Shown piece by piece: positions 8,790-17,539 of a stretch of DNA of 20,377 bases; the stretch's first letter is position 1, and every line of letters begins with the position of its first letter. The notes beneath the pieces are model-generated. The model worked only from the letters and a program-made list of their open reading frames with translations. It ran no database searches and was not told where the DNA came from. This DNA is from ZC4RG17 sp036259475 (GTDB taxonomy: Bacteria > Actinomycetota > Acidimicrobiia > Spongiisociales > ZC4RG35): the NCBI GenBank assembly GCA_036259475.1, contig DATABS010000014.1, positions 1 through 20,377 on the forward strand. The letters run 5' to 3'. The position numbers were made by a program, and so were the translations under genes.

Positions 8790-8823
8790 GGTCAGGGTCG
8801 GGAGGCTGGATGAGGTCAGGGTC
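8790..8823. repeat. 10-bp direct repeat pair upstream of the hypothetical gene
   Basis: GGTCAGGGTC occurs at 8790-8799 and again at 8814-8823, a 24-base period. On the minus strand these read GACCCTGACC twice, 13 to 46 bases before the start codon of the hypothetical gene, where a regulator could bind on one face of the helix over roughly two turns. The function is unknown. Confidence 0.5.
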
Positions 8824-8854
8824 TGTGCGGGTTCGATACCCAGCTATCGGCCCC

Positions 8855-8879
8855 GGCGAGTCGAAATCTTGAACTCGCC
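8855..8879 (+). terminator. strong hairpin in glyA upstream region, terminator-like
   Basis: GGCGAGT (8855-8861) pairs perfectly with ACTCGCC (8873-8879) around an 11-base loop. It is followed by TTTC and preceded and followed by CCCC and GGGG, which could extend the fold. Read on the plus strand it resembles a weak factor-independent terminator, although the T tract is only three bases. It could equally be a protein-binding site or leader structure for glyA. No plus-strand gene is recognised immediately before it. Confidence 0.4.
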
Positions 8880-8905
8880 TTTCGGGGTGTCCCCCGGCGG
8901 CGCGT

Positions 8906-8911
8906 TACTGT
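8906..8911 (+). promoter_or_regulatory. candidate -10 element for glyA
   Basis: TACTGT fits the actinobacterial TAnnnT -10 pattern and lies 28 bases before the glyA start, giving a predicted leader of about 20 bases that includes the GGGAG ribosome-binding site. No matching -35 hexamer is visible at 16-18 bases. The assignment is by pattern only. Confidence 0.35.
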
Positions 8912-8938
8912 TCGCCCCAACCACGAGCGGGAGCCCCC

Positions 8939-10210
8939 ATGATCTCCATGAACCGCCTGGAGGACGTCGACCCCCAGATCGCCGACCTGGTCCAGCGCGA
9001 CCTGAACCGACAGAACTCGTCGATCCATCTCATCGCCTCGGAGAACTTCGCCTCTCCGGCGGTGATGGCCGCCTCCGGATCGGTGTTCACCAACAAGTAC
9101 GCCGAGGGTTATCCCGGCAAGCGGTATTACGAGGGGTGCGCCGTCGTCGACGAGATGGAGACCCTGGCCATCGAGCGGGCCAAGACCCTGTTCTCCGCTC
9201 ACCACGCCAACGTCCAGCCTCATTCGGGCGCCCAGGCCAACATGGGCGTGTATCTGGCCCTGCTGGAGCCGGGGGACACCGTCCTCGGAATGCGCCTCGA
9301 TCAGGGCGGCCACTTGACCCACGGCTCGCCAGTCAACTTTTCGGGAAAGATGTACGACTTCGTCGCATACGGGGTCGACCCCGGCACCGAGGTGATCGAC
9401 ATGGAGGTGGTGCGGAAGCTCGCCATCGAGCACCGGCCCAAGATCGTCCTCGCCGGCTACTCCGCCTACTCGCGCCACCTCGACTATCCCGCCTTCCGGT
9501 CGATCGCCGACGAGGTCGGGGCGGTGCTCCTCGTCGACGCCGCCCACTTCATCGGCCTGGTAGCGGGCAAGACGATGCCCAATCCGATGGAGTACGCCGA
9601 CATCGTGACAGCCACGACCCACAAGGCCCTCCGGGGACCCCGGGGCGGGATGATCCTCGCCACGGAGGAGTACGCCCAGACCATCGACAAGGCGATCTTC
9701 CCGGGCGGCCAGGGCGGCCCGATCGAGAGCCAGATCGCCGCCAAGGCGGTGTGTTTCCACGAAGCCTCCCAGCCGGAGTTCTCCCGTTACACCGACCAGA
9801 TCGTGGCCAATGCCTCCGCCATGGCGACCGCCATGATGGACGAGGACGTCCGGGTCGTCTCCGGGGGGACGGACAACCACCTCTTCCTGGTCGACCTCCG
9901 CTCCGTCGACGAGGAGCTCACCGGCCGAGAGGCGGCCCGAATGCTCGACGGCATCGGCATAACTCTCAACTACAACACGATTCCCAACGATCCCCGCCCC
10001 CCGTTTCGCGCCTCGGGGCTTCGGATCGGCACCCCCGCCATGACGACTCAGGGCATGAAAGAGCCCGAAGCCGACGAGGTGGCGAGGCTCATCGCCCGAG
10101 CCCTGAAGCACCACTCCGACACGGCAGCCCTCTCCGACATCGGGAAACGAGTCCGCGATGTGGCCGCGGCATTCCCGCCCTACCCGAAAGACTTCCCGGG
10201 CCACGTGTGA
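8939..10210 (+). CDS. glyA: serine hydroxymethyltransferase
   Basis: PLP enzyme converting serine and tetrahydrofolate to glycine and 5,10-methylene-tetrahydrofolate, the main one-carbon source. The 423-residue product matches bacterial SHMTs. Landmarks: IHLIASENFASP (29-40), YAEGYPGKRYYEGC (54-67), QPHSGAQAN (93-101), the PLP-contacting D200 and H203 in VDAAHFIGLVAG, the Schiff-base lysine K229 in TATTHKALRGPRGG, and the substrate-binding RIGTPAMTT (362-370). GGGAG five bases before ATG 8939 supports this start; ATG 8948 is an in-frame alternative. The usual DMAH is DAAH here, a mild variant. The gene stands alone, followed by the ATP synthase promoter region. Confidence 0.97.
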   Translation: MISMNRLEDVDPQIADLVQRDLNRQNSSIHLIASENFASPAVMAASGSVFTNKYAEGYPGKRYYEGCAVVDEMETLAIERAKTLFSAHHANVQPHSGAQANMGVYLALLEPGDTVLGMRLDQGGHLTHGSPVNFSGKMYDFVAYGVDPGTEVIDMEVVRKLAIEHRPKIVLAGYSAYSRHLDYPAFRSIADEVGAVLLVDAAHFIGLVAGKTMPNPMEYADIVTATTHKALRGPRGGMILATEEYAQTIDKAIFPGGQGGPIESQIAAKAVCFHEASQPEFSRYTDQIVANASAMATAMMDEDVRVVSGGTDNHLFLVDLRSVDEELTGREAARMLDGIGITLNYNTIPNDPRPPFRASGLRIGTPAMTTQGMKEPEADEVARLIARALKHHSDTAALSDIGKRVRDVAAAFPPYPKDFPGHV

Positions 10211-10273
10211 GAAGTTGTGAGTCGCTGAGGAGAGGGACAACGGCTAGGTTTCGTCCGGCACATTCCCCTCGTC

Positions 10274-10279
10274 TAAACT
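10274..10279 (+). promoter_or_regulatory. candidate -10 element of the ATP synthase operon
   Basis: TAAACT matches the TAnnnT -10 pattern and lies 31 bases before the atpZ start. It abuts the Rex-like palindrome, which would then cover roughly -7 to +12 of the promoter. No clear -35 is visible upstream. Transcription would start near 10286. Confidence 0.55.
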
Positions 10280-10297
10280 TTGTGAAGCTGTTCACAA
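10280..10297. promoter_or_regulatory. putative Rex operator in front of the ATP synthase operon
   Basis: TTGTGAAGCTGTTCACAA is a perfect 7-bp inverted repeat with a 4-base spacer, identical in its half-sites to the TTGTGAA-N4-TTCACAA consensus known for Rex, the repressor that releases DNA when NADH/NAD+ rises. It sits directly downstream of the -10-like TAAACT and ends 12 bases before the atpZ start codon, an arrangement suited to repression by blocking RNA polymerase. The rex gene itself is not in this window. A further half-site, TTGTGAG, lies at 10215-10221. Another winged-helix repressor with a similar site cannot be excluded. Confidence 0.8.
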
Positions 10298-10309
10298 GCG
10301 GCCAACGGT

Positions 10310-10585
10310 ATGAGAGAAGAGTCAGTCACCAAACACCTCAAGGCCGCCATCAACGAGGGGCGGCACGACGGCGGTTCCTTCTTCGGGTCCATTCTCGCCG
10401 GCACGCTGCTCGGCCTGGGTCTCGACTGGTGGCTCGGGACGGCACCTCTGATCGTCGTCATCGGGGTGGTGCTCGGCGCCTATGCCGGATTTGCCCGCCT
10501 GTGGCAGGAGATCAAGTCCCAGCCTGATCCGCCCGCGGTCACCTTGCGGCGTGTCGGCCTCGCCGACGGTGAGGCCGATTCATGA
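10310..10585 (+). CDS. atpZ: AtpZ/AtpI-family small membrane protein
   Basis: A 91-residue protein with two hydrophobic helices (about 24-43 and 45-65) joined by a tight turn, and the GLGLDWWLG motif of the AtpZ-like family. Members associate with Fo as assembly or ion-uptake accessories; the exact role is unsettled. It is the first gene of the ATP synthase operon and its TGA overlaps the next start as ATGA. The ATG is 12 bases after the Rex-like palindrome; no strong ribosome-binding site is seen, only GCGGCCAACGGT. The charged C-terminal tail (after 65) is predicted cytoplasmic. Confidence 0.85.
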   Translation: MREESVTKHLKAAINEGRHDGGSFFGSILAGTLLGLGLDWWLGTAPLIVVIGVVLGAYAGFARLWQEIKSQPDPPAVTLRRVGLADGEADS

Positions 10586-11016
10586 GTCTCGAGCGGCACG
10601 AGCCGGTGGCGGGCAACGTCCCGGTCGAAGCGATTCTCTCGCGCCACACCGCTGCCCGTGCGATCTTCATCGGGCCCGTTCTCATCGCCCTCTTCGGCGT
10701 CATCAACGGTGCTGCCGGAGCCCTGGCCGCGTCCATCGGAGTGGCGGTAGTCGTGGGCAATTTTTTGCTCGCCGGCGCCATCCTGTCGATTTCCGCCCGG
10801 ATCAGCCTCGGTGTTTATCATGCGGCCGCCCTGCTCGGGTTCTTCCTGCGGTTGGGGCTGATCATGCTCACCATGGTCCTCGTTACGCGGGTGGTCGAGG
10901 ATCTTGACCGTTTGGCGTTCGGATTGACGACGGTCGTCGGCTACCTGGCGCTCATCACGTTGGAAGCGGTGGCGGTGGCCAGAGGACGAGAAAGGGACCT
11001 GGATTGGATCAGCTAG
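10582..11016 (+). CDS. atpI: ATP synthase protein I (AtpI-like)
   Basis: A 144-residue membrane protein with four hydrophobic segments (about 26-46, 48-68, 80-102 and 110-130), the topology of the AtpI family, which helps assemble the c-ring. Identification rests on topology, length and position between atpZ and atpB, since the family is poorly conserved. It starts in an ATGA overlap with atpZ. Its final 13 bases overlap the TTG start of atpB. The presence of both an AtpZ-like and an AtpI-like gene is seen in a number of bacteria. Confidence 0.8.
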   Translation: MSLERHEPVAGNVPVEAILSRHTAARAIFIGPVLIALFGVINGAAGALAASIGVAVVVGNFLLAGAILSISARISLGVYHAAALLGFFLRLGLIMLTMVLVTRVVEDLDRLAFGLTTVVGYLALITLEAVAVARGRERDLDWIS

Positions 11017-11840
11017 CAGCACGCCTCCTGGGAGACACGTTCATCGTCGCCGCCGAGGAATGCGACCTGACGCAACCGATGTGTGCGCCGGCCGATGTGA
11101 CCGAGCTCTTCGTGCTCCCCGAGATCTTCGGACAGGTCAACCGCACCATCATCCTCTTTTTTCTCGCGGCTCTGATCGTGGTTGCGCTGCTGTACTTCGC
11201 CTTCCGCAGGCCGAGCCTGATCCCGTCCAAGTTTCAGGCCGCCATGGAGGGCCTCACCACGTTCATACGCGAGGATGTGGCGATCGGGATCATCGGCCCG
11301 GAGGGAGTGAAGTACTTCCCTTACCTCCTGTCGATCTTCCTGTTCATCCTGGTGGGGAACCTCTTCGAGATCACGCCGTTCGTCAACTTCCCCATCACGT
11401 CTCGTATGGCGATTCCGGGATTCCTCGCTCTCGTCACCTACGTCATCTACCTGTTCGTGGGATTCAAGAAGAACGGCTTCCGGTATCTCAAGGACACGAT
11501 CTGGCCGTCGTATGTGCCGATCGGGCTCCGTCCGCTGATCGGTCTCATCGAGTTGGCGCAGTACATCATCATCCGCCCGTTCTCTCTCGCCGTCCGGCTC
11601 TTCGCCAACCTCGTTGCCGGACACGTCATGCTGAGCTTGCTGCTGGCGACAGGAGTGATCTTCATCGGGGCCGCGTTCACCGGCGACGTCTCCATCCTCA
11701 AGGGTGGCGCCGGTGTTCTCTGGTTCATCATGGGTCTGGGCATCTTCGCCTTCGAGATCCTCGTTTCGGCCCTTCAGGCATACATCTTCACGCTCTTGTC
11801 CGCCGTCTACATCGCCGACTCTGTCGAGTTCGGGCACTGA
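11004..11840 (+). CDS. atpB: F1Fo ATP synthase subunit a
   Basis: The stator channel subunit that passes protons to the c-ring. In the 278-residue protein the essential arginine is R198 in PFSLAVRLFANLVAGH, the hallmark of subunit a; further motifs are GNLFEITPFVNFP (118-130) and the C-terminal ALQAYIFTLLSAVYI (256-270). Five to six membrane helices are visible. The start is taken as TTG at 11004, preceded by GAAAGGGAC at a sensible distance and overlapping atpI. The next in-frame ATG (11079) would remove 25 residues, and the N-terminal part before the first helix is not well conserved in the family, so the start is moderately certain. Confidence 0.94.
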   Translation: MDQLAARLLGDTFIVAAEECDLTQPMCAPADVTELFVLPEIFGQVNRTIILFFLAALIVVALLYFAFRRPSLIPSKFQAAMEGLTTFIREDVAIGIIGPEGVKYFPYLLSIFLFILVGNLFEITPFVNFPITSRMAIPGFLALVTYVIYLFVGFKKNGFRYLKDTIWPSYVPIGLRPLIGLIELAQYIIIRPFSLAVRLFANLVAGHVMLSLLLATGVIFIGAAFTGDVSILKGGAGVLWFIMGLGIFAFEILVSALQAYIFTLLSAVYIADSVEFGH

Positions 11841-11898
11841 TGGAGGCGTCGGTGCAAGGTCATAGAGTCCACGGTCAGGGAAGGAAGGAATAGAAGCA

Positions 11899-12168
11899 AT
11901 GGATGCAGTACTCGCCGTGATCGCGGCCGCCGCCCAGGTGCTGGCTCAGGAGGCCGGCGGGGTGACCGGGAGCCTCAACACCATCGGGTACGGGTTAGCC
12001 GCCATCGGACCCGGGATCGGTGTGGGCATCGTCGCCGGCAATGCCGTCCAGGCGATGGCCAGACAACCCGAAGCCGCAGGAATGGTCAGAACCAATATGT
12101 TCATCGGTATGGCACTTTCCGAGGCGCTGGCGTTGATTGGATTCGTCCTCTTCTTCTTGGGCGGTTGA
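11899..12168 (+). CDS. atpE: F1Fo ATP synthase subunit c
   Basis: An 89-residue hairpin protein forming the rotor ring. Helix 1 carries the glycine motif GPGIGVG (37-43), the polar loop is ARQPEA (54-59), and helix 2 holds the ion-carrying E75 in MALSEALALIG. The residue after E75 is Ala, not the Ser/Thr typical of sodium-binding rings, so proton coupling is expected. An N-terminal extension of about 20 residues (MDAVLAVIAAAAQVLAQ) is longer than in E. coli and might act as a cleavable or membrane-targeting segment. GGAAGGA upstream gives a strong ribosome-binding site, fitting the high c stoichiometry. The 58-base gap from atpB is the longest inside the operon. Confidence 0.96.
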   Translation: MDAVLAVIAAAAQVLAQEAGGVTGSLNTIGYGLAAIGPGIGVGIVAGNAVQAMARQPEAAGMVRTNMFIGMALSEALALIGFVLFFLGG

Positions 12169-12169
12169 C

Positions 12170-12715
12170 ATGCTCGCCCAGGTGTATCAGCTCGCAGCCG
12201 AGGAGTCCGAAGGTGGTGGTGGGGCCGAACTGCTGATCCCGCCCGTATCGGAACTGATCGGCGGGATCATCGCCTTCGCCATCGTCTTCTTCTTCATCTG
12301 GAAGTTCGCCGGCCCGGCGATGAATCGGATGCTCGAGGCACGCCAGCAGGCGATCGGCGGCCAACTCGCCGAAGCGGAGAAGGCCAAGAACGAGGCCGAG
12401 ACGTTGCTGGCCGACTACCGGGCCCAACTGGCGGAGGCCCGGGAGAAGGGCAACCAGATCATCGAGGAGGCCCGCAGCCAGGCCGAGCAGATGAGGAACG
12501 ACATCGTGGCCAAGGCGGAGGCCCAGGCAGCGGAAATCGTCGCCAAGGCTCGCGAAGACGCCGAGAACGAGAAAGGCCGTGCGCTGGCCGACGCCCGGCG
12601 GGATGTCGCCAACCTGTCGATCGACCTGGCGGAGAAGGTCGTGGGACAGAGCCTCGACCGTGAGACGCAGCTCGGGCTGGTCGACCGTTACATCACCGAG
12701 TTGGAGAGCAAGTAG
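12170..12715 (+). CDS. atpF: F1Fo ATP synthase subunit b
   Basis: Peripheral stalk subunit of 181 residues: one membrane helix (about 29-50, IIAFAIVFFFIWKF) and then a long Ala/Glu/Lys-rich coiled coil (about 55-150) typical of b dimers. The ATG at 12170 is one base after the atpE stop and gives the normal length; an in-frame upstream start would lie inside atpE. A GGGG-containing N-terminal segment of about 28 residues precedes the helix, as in other actinobacterial b subunits. The TAG stop shares its G with the atpH GTG start. Confidence 0.95.
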   Translation: MLAQVYQLAAEESEGGGGAELLIPPVSELIGGIIAFAIVFFFIWKFAGPAMNRMLEARQQAIGGQLAEAEKAKNEAETLLADYRAQLAEAREKGNQIIEEARSQAEQMRNDIVAKAEAQAAEIVAKAREDAENEKGRALADARRDVANLSIDLAEKVVGQSLDRETQLGLVDRYITELESK

Positions 12716-13245
12716 TGGACCGGATCCCTGGCTACGCCGCCGGCATCCTGGAGATGGCCCGCGCCGAGGGGGCCCTGGAGCGGGTCGAGGGCGAGCTCTA
12801 CGACCTGGCTCGCCAGATCGAGGACTCGACTGACCTGAGGGCGACGTTGACCGACCCCCAGCTTCCGCTCGAGCGCAAACGCGCCGTCGTCTCGGACCTT
12901 CTCGGGGGCCGGGCCTCTTCCCTGACCGTGGGCCTGGTCGAGTTCCTGCTCGGCCAGAACATGGCCTCCGAGCTCGGCGCCGTCGCCTCCTCCCTGGCCG
13001 AGCAGGCCGCCGCCTCCCGCAACCGCCAGCTGGCCGAGATCCGGTCGGCCATCCCCCTCGAGCCAGAGACCGTCGAGCGCCTCGCCGCCGCCCTGGGGCG
13101 GGCCACAGGCAAGTCTTTGGAGGTGAAGACGGTCGTCGACCCCAGCGTCATCGGCGGGATCGTCGCTCGAGTCGGCGACACCGTGATCGACGGCAGCGTG
13201 GCCTCCAAGCTCGATTCCTTCCGCACCGTCCTCCAGGCCCGATGA
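12715..13245 (+). CDS. atpH: F1Fo ATP synthase subunit delta
   Basis: OSCP/delta subunit of 176 residues joining the b stalk to the top of F1. An N-terminal six-helix domain (about 5-105) is followed by the C-terminal signature DPSVIGGIVARVGDTVIDGS (142-161). It is a separate gene, unlike the b-delta fusion of mycobacteria. GTG start at 12715 overlaps the atpF TAG by one base (TAGTG), so it is likely translated by re-initiation. Confidence 0.95.
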   Translation: MDRIPGYAAGILEMARAEGALERVEGELYDLARQIEDSTDLRATLTDPQLPLERKRAVVSDLLGGRASSLTVGLVEFLLGQNMASELGAVASSLAEQAAASRNRQLAEIRSAIPLEPETVERLAAALGRATGKSLEVKTVVDPSVIGGIVARVGDTVIDGSVASKLDSFRTVLQAR

Positions 13246-13254
13246 GGAGAACCC

Positions 13255-14796
13255 ATGGCTGACCTGACAATCACCTCCGACCAAATCACCGAGTCCCTGC
13301 GCCGCAACCTGGAGGGATGGGACCCAACTGTCACCGAAGAGGCCGTTGGCTACGTGACGTCCATCGCCGATGGTGTGGCGCGGGTCGAAGGGCTGCCATC
13401 CGTCATGGCGTCGGAGCTGCTCGAATTTCCCGGTGGCCTGATCGGGGTCACGCTCAACATCGACGAGGCCGACCTCGGGGTGGTCTTGATGGGGGAGTAC
13501 TCCCACGTCGAAGAGGGCGATCCCGTGAAGCAGACGGGTGAGCTCCTCTCCGTCCCCGTGGGCGACGCCCTCCTGGGCCGGGTCGTCGACACGATCGGCA
13601 ATCCCATCGACGGCAAGGGCCCGATCGAGACCACCGAGCGCCGGCTGCTCGAGACTCAGGCTCCCTCGGTGGTGATGCGCCAGCCGGTCAAAGAGCCGCT
13701 CCAGACAGGGATCAAGGCCATCGACTCCATGACGCCCATCGGACGTGGCCAGCGCCAGCTCATCATCGGAGACCGCCAGACCGGCAAGACAGCGCTCCTC
13801 GTCGACACGATCATCAACCAGAAGCGCTACCACGGGACCGACCAGGAAGTGAAGTGCGTATACGTGGCGATCGGCCAGAAGGCCTCGACCGTCGCCGAGG
13901 TGGTCGACGTGCTCAACGAGTACGGAGCCATGGACTACACGGTGGTGGTGAACGCCGCCGCCTCCGCCTCGCCTGCCCTGCAGATGTACGCTCCGTACGC
14001 CGGATCGGCCATCGGCCAGTACTGGATGTACAACGGCCAACACGCCCTGATCATGTTCGACGATCTGACCAAGCAGGCGATCGCCTATCGCGAGATCTCG
14101 CTCCTCCTGCGACGCCCGCCCGGGCGCGAGGCCTACCCAGGTGACGTGTTCTATCTCCATTCCCGGCTCCTCGAGCGCTGCGCCAAGCTCAACGACGAGT
14201 TGGGGGGCGGATCGCTCACCGGGCTGCCTGTCATCGAGACCAAGGCCAACGACATCTCCGCCTACATCCCGACCAACGTCATCTCGATCACCGACGGTCA
14301 GGTCTTCCTCGAGACCGATCTGTTCTATCAGGGGATCCGGCCGGCTGTGAACGCCGGTACCTCGGTCTCGCGGGTGGGCGGCGACGCTCAGATCAAAGCG
14401 ATGAAGAACATCGCCGGTCCGTTGCGGTTGAACCTCGCCCAGTACCGGGATCTGGCGGCGTTTGCCGAGTTCGGCTCAGATCTGGATTCCGCCTCTCTCG
14501 CCCAGCTGGAGCGGGGCCGGCGGGTCGTGGAAGTGCTCAAGCAGCCCCAGTACCAGCCGATGGCCGTTGAGGATCAAGTTCTCGTCATCTATGCGGTGAC
14601 CGAGGGCTTCATGGACAAGGTCGACGTGGGTGACGTCCGGCGCTTCGAGCGAGGGTTGCTCGAGCATGTCCACTCGCGGTTCGGAGACGTGCTGGACACG
14701 ATTCGCGAAACCGGCCAGATCGGCGAGGATCAGCGGCTCCGGGAGGCGATCCAGGGCTACGTGGACACCTTCCTGGCCGAGAACCCGGAGGGATAG
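13255..14796 (+). CDS. atpA: F1Fo ATP synthase subunit alpha
   Basis: Non-catalytic nucleotide-binding subunit of F1, 513 residues (usual length 500-550). Beta-barrel domain at about 25-95; Walker A GDRQTGKT (172-179); Walker B ALIMFDD (264-270); the alpha-type SYREISLLLRRPPGREAYPGD-like block (here starting AYREIS, 277-296); and the arginine finger R373 in SVSRVGGDAQ, which completes the catalytic site on beta. GAGGAG lies close upstream of the ATG. It follows atpH by 9 bases. A long open frame on the opposite strand is a composition shadow. Confidence 0.98.
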   Translation: MADLTITSDQITESLRRNLEGWDPTVTEEAVGYVTSIADGVARVEGLPSVMASELLEFPGGLIGVTLNIDEADLGVVLMGEYSHVEEGDPVKQTGELLSVPVGDALLGRVVDTIGNPIDGKGPIETTERRLLETQAPSVVMRQPVKEPLQTGIKAIDSMTPIGRGQRQLIIGDRQTGKTALLVDTIINQKRYHGTDQEVKCVYVAIGQKASTVAEVVDVLNEYGAMDYTVVVNAAASASPALQMYAPYAGSAIGQYWMYNGQHALIMFDDLTKQAIAYREISLLLRRPPGREAYPGDVFYLHSRLLERCAKLNDELGGGSLTGLPVIETKANDISAYIPTNVISITDGQVFLETDLFYQGIRPAVNAGTSVSRVGGDAQIKAMKNIAGPLRLNLAQYRDLAAFAEFGSDLDSASLAQLERGRRVVEVLKQPQYQPMAVEDQVLVIYAVTEGFMDKVDVGDVRRFERGLLEHVHSRFGDVLDTIRETGQIGEDQRLREAIQGYVDTFLAENPEG

Positions 14797-14802
14797 CCAC
14801 AG

Positions 14803-15690
14803 ATGGCGAGCGCCGCCCTTCGCGACACCCGACGCCGAATCCGCAGCGTCGAGTCGATCAAGAAGATCACCCGGGCCATGGAGCTGATCGCCGCTTCCCG
14901 CATCCCCAAGGCGATCGGACGTGTCAACGCATCCAAGCCGTACACGGCCAAGCTGATCGAGGTCATCGAGAACGTCGGGGGTAGCAACGGCTCCGGCTCC
15001 ACTCACATGCTGTTGGAGGAGCGCCCGGTGGCGACGGTGGGTGTCGTGGTGGTGGCCGCCGACCGCGGCCTTGCCGGGGCGTATGCCACCAACATCATCC
15101 GTCTGGCCGAGCAGGCGATGATCGGGCACCGTGCTGCCGGTCGGGACGTGGCGTTGTTCACGGTGGGCAAGGCCGCCCAGTCCTACTTCCGTTTTCGTGG
15201 ATATCGCATCCGGCGGGCCTGGCTCGGCGTGACCGACACGCCGGGATACGGAGATGCTCGCTCGATCGCCAACACCGTCATGGAGGCATACGCCTCCGGC
15301 GACGTCGACAAGGTGGAGACCTTCTACACGACCTTCAGGTCGGCTCTCAGCCAGGTCCCCACCGCCTTCGACCTGCTCCCGATCGTGCCGCCGGAGCGGT
15401 CGGCGGATCAGGCTCCGGTCAGCTATGAGTTCGAGCCTTCGCCCGAGGAGATCCTCGATCGGCTGCTGCCCCGCTACGTGGAGGCCACCGTCTTCAATAT
15501 GCTGCTCGAGTCGTCGGCTTCGGAGCATTCCGCCCGCCGACGGGCGATGAAGGCAGCCACCGACAATGCCGACGAGCTGGTCAGGAGGCTGACCGTGGCC
15601 GCCAACCGGGCTCGCCAGGCCGAGATCACCACCGCCATAACCGAGATCGTCGGCGGCGCCCAGGCGCTGGCCGACGCAGCCGCGAGATAG
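14803..15690 (+). CDS. atpG: F1Fo ATP synthase subunit gamma
   Basis: Central rotor shaft, 295 residues. The N-terminal helix RDTRRRIRSVESIKKITRAM (7-26) and the C-terminal helix with NRARQAEITTAITEIVGGAQAL (about 268-290) form the coiled coil in the alpha3beta3 cavity. Between them is the Rossmann-like domain with DRGLAGAYATNI (the SDRGLCG-type motif, about 87-98). GGAGGG inside the end of atpA serves as ribosome-binding site. It begins 6 bases after atpA. Confidence 0.96.
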   Translation: MASAALRDTRRRIRSVESIKKITRAMELIAASRIPKAIGRVNASKPYTAKLIEVIENVGGSNGSGSTHMLLEERPVATVGVVVVAADRGLAGAYATNIIRLAEQAMIGHRAAGRDVALFTVGKAAQSYFRFRGYRIRRAWLGVTDTPGYGDARSIANTVMEAYASGDVDKVETFYTTFRSALSQVPTAFDLLPIVPPERSADQAPVSYEFEPSPEEILDRLLPRYVEATVFNMLLESSASEHSARRRAMKAATDNADELVRRLTVAANRARQAEITTAITEIVGGAQALADAAAR

Positions 15691-15712
15691 TTTCACACGA
15701 GGAGCGAGAGCA

Positions 15713-17142
<1,430 letters not shown>

Positions 17143-17143
<1 letters not shown>

Positions 17144-17502
17144 TGGCCAAGACCTTCCGGGTCGACGTGGTTTCTCCCGAGCAGACCGTCTGGTCGGGGG
17201 ACGCCACCTTCGTCATCGCCCGCACCCCCGACGGCGAGTTGGGAATCATGGCCGATCACGAACCGGTGATGGCCGCGCTGGAGACGGGGGCGGTCGTGAT
17301 CGACTCGGACACGGGGCGAACCACGATCGGTGTCCATGGAGGGTTCCTCCAGATTCTCGACAACCAAGTCACGCTTCTCACCGATCGGGCCACGCTGGCG
17401 TCGGGCGGCCGGGAGGATGCGGCTCGCGCCGCCGAGGAGCTGGCCGGACAAGGCAGCGAGTACGCCGACACGCTTCCCAACACCCCCGGGGCGCCGGGTT
17501 AG
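17143..17502 (+). CDS. atpC: F1Fo ATP synthase subunit epsilon
   Basis: A 119-residue epsilon subunit. The N-terminal beta-sandwich (1-85) has the family landmarks VVSPEQTVWSGDATFV (9-24) and PDGELGIMADHEPVMA (29-44). The C-terminal domain is short: after LLTDRATLASG only one helix (about 89-104) is plausible, followed by a Pro/Gly-rich tail, whereas E. coli epsilon (139 residues) has two helices that inhibit ATP hydrolysis. Mycobacterial epsilon (121 residues) is similarly short. GTG start overlaps the atpD stop (TAGTG). It is the last gene of the ATP synthase operon proper. Confidence 0.95.
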
Positions 17503-17539
17503 GCGGCTGCCCTACCTGGCGGAGCATCGCGACGGCGTC

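Noticed and set aside
8778..8850. tRNA gene
   Set aside because: A T-arm-like motif and acceptor pairing exist, but T8, the D arm and the anticodon arm cannot be found, so it is not annotated as a tRNA (kept only as a finding).
8816..10240. Long minus-strand open frame opposite glyA (474 codons)
   Set aside because: It lies antisense to a complete, motif-verified SHMT and reads as His/Gly/Val/Asp-rich sequence without family motifs, as expected for the complementary frame of high-GC codons.
15691..15712. TTCACAC before atpD as a Rex half-site
   Set aside because: It is a single half-site inside an operon with no matching partner; most likely chance.
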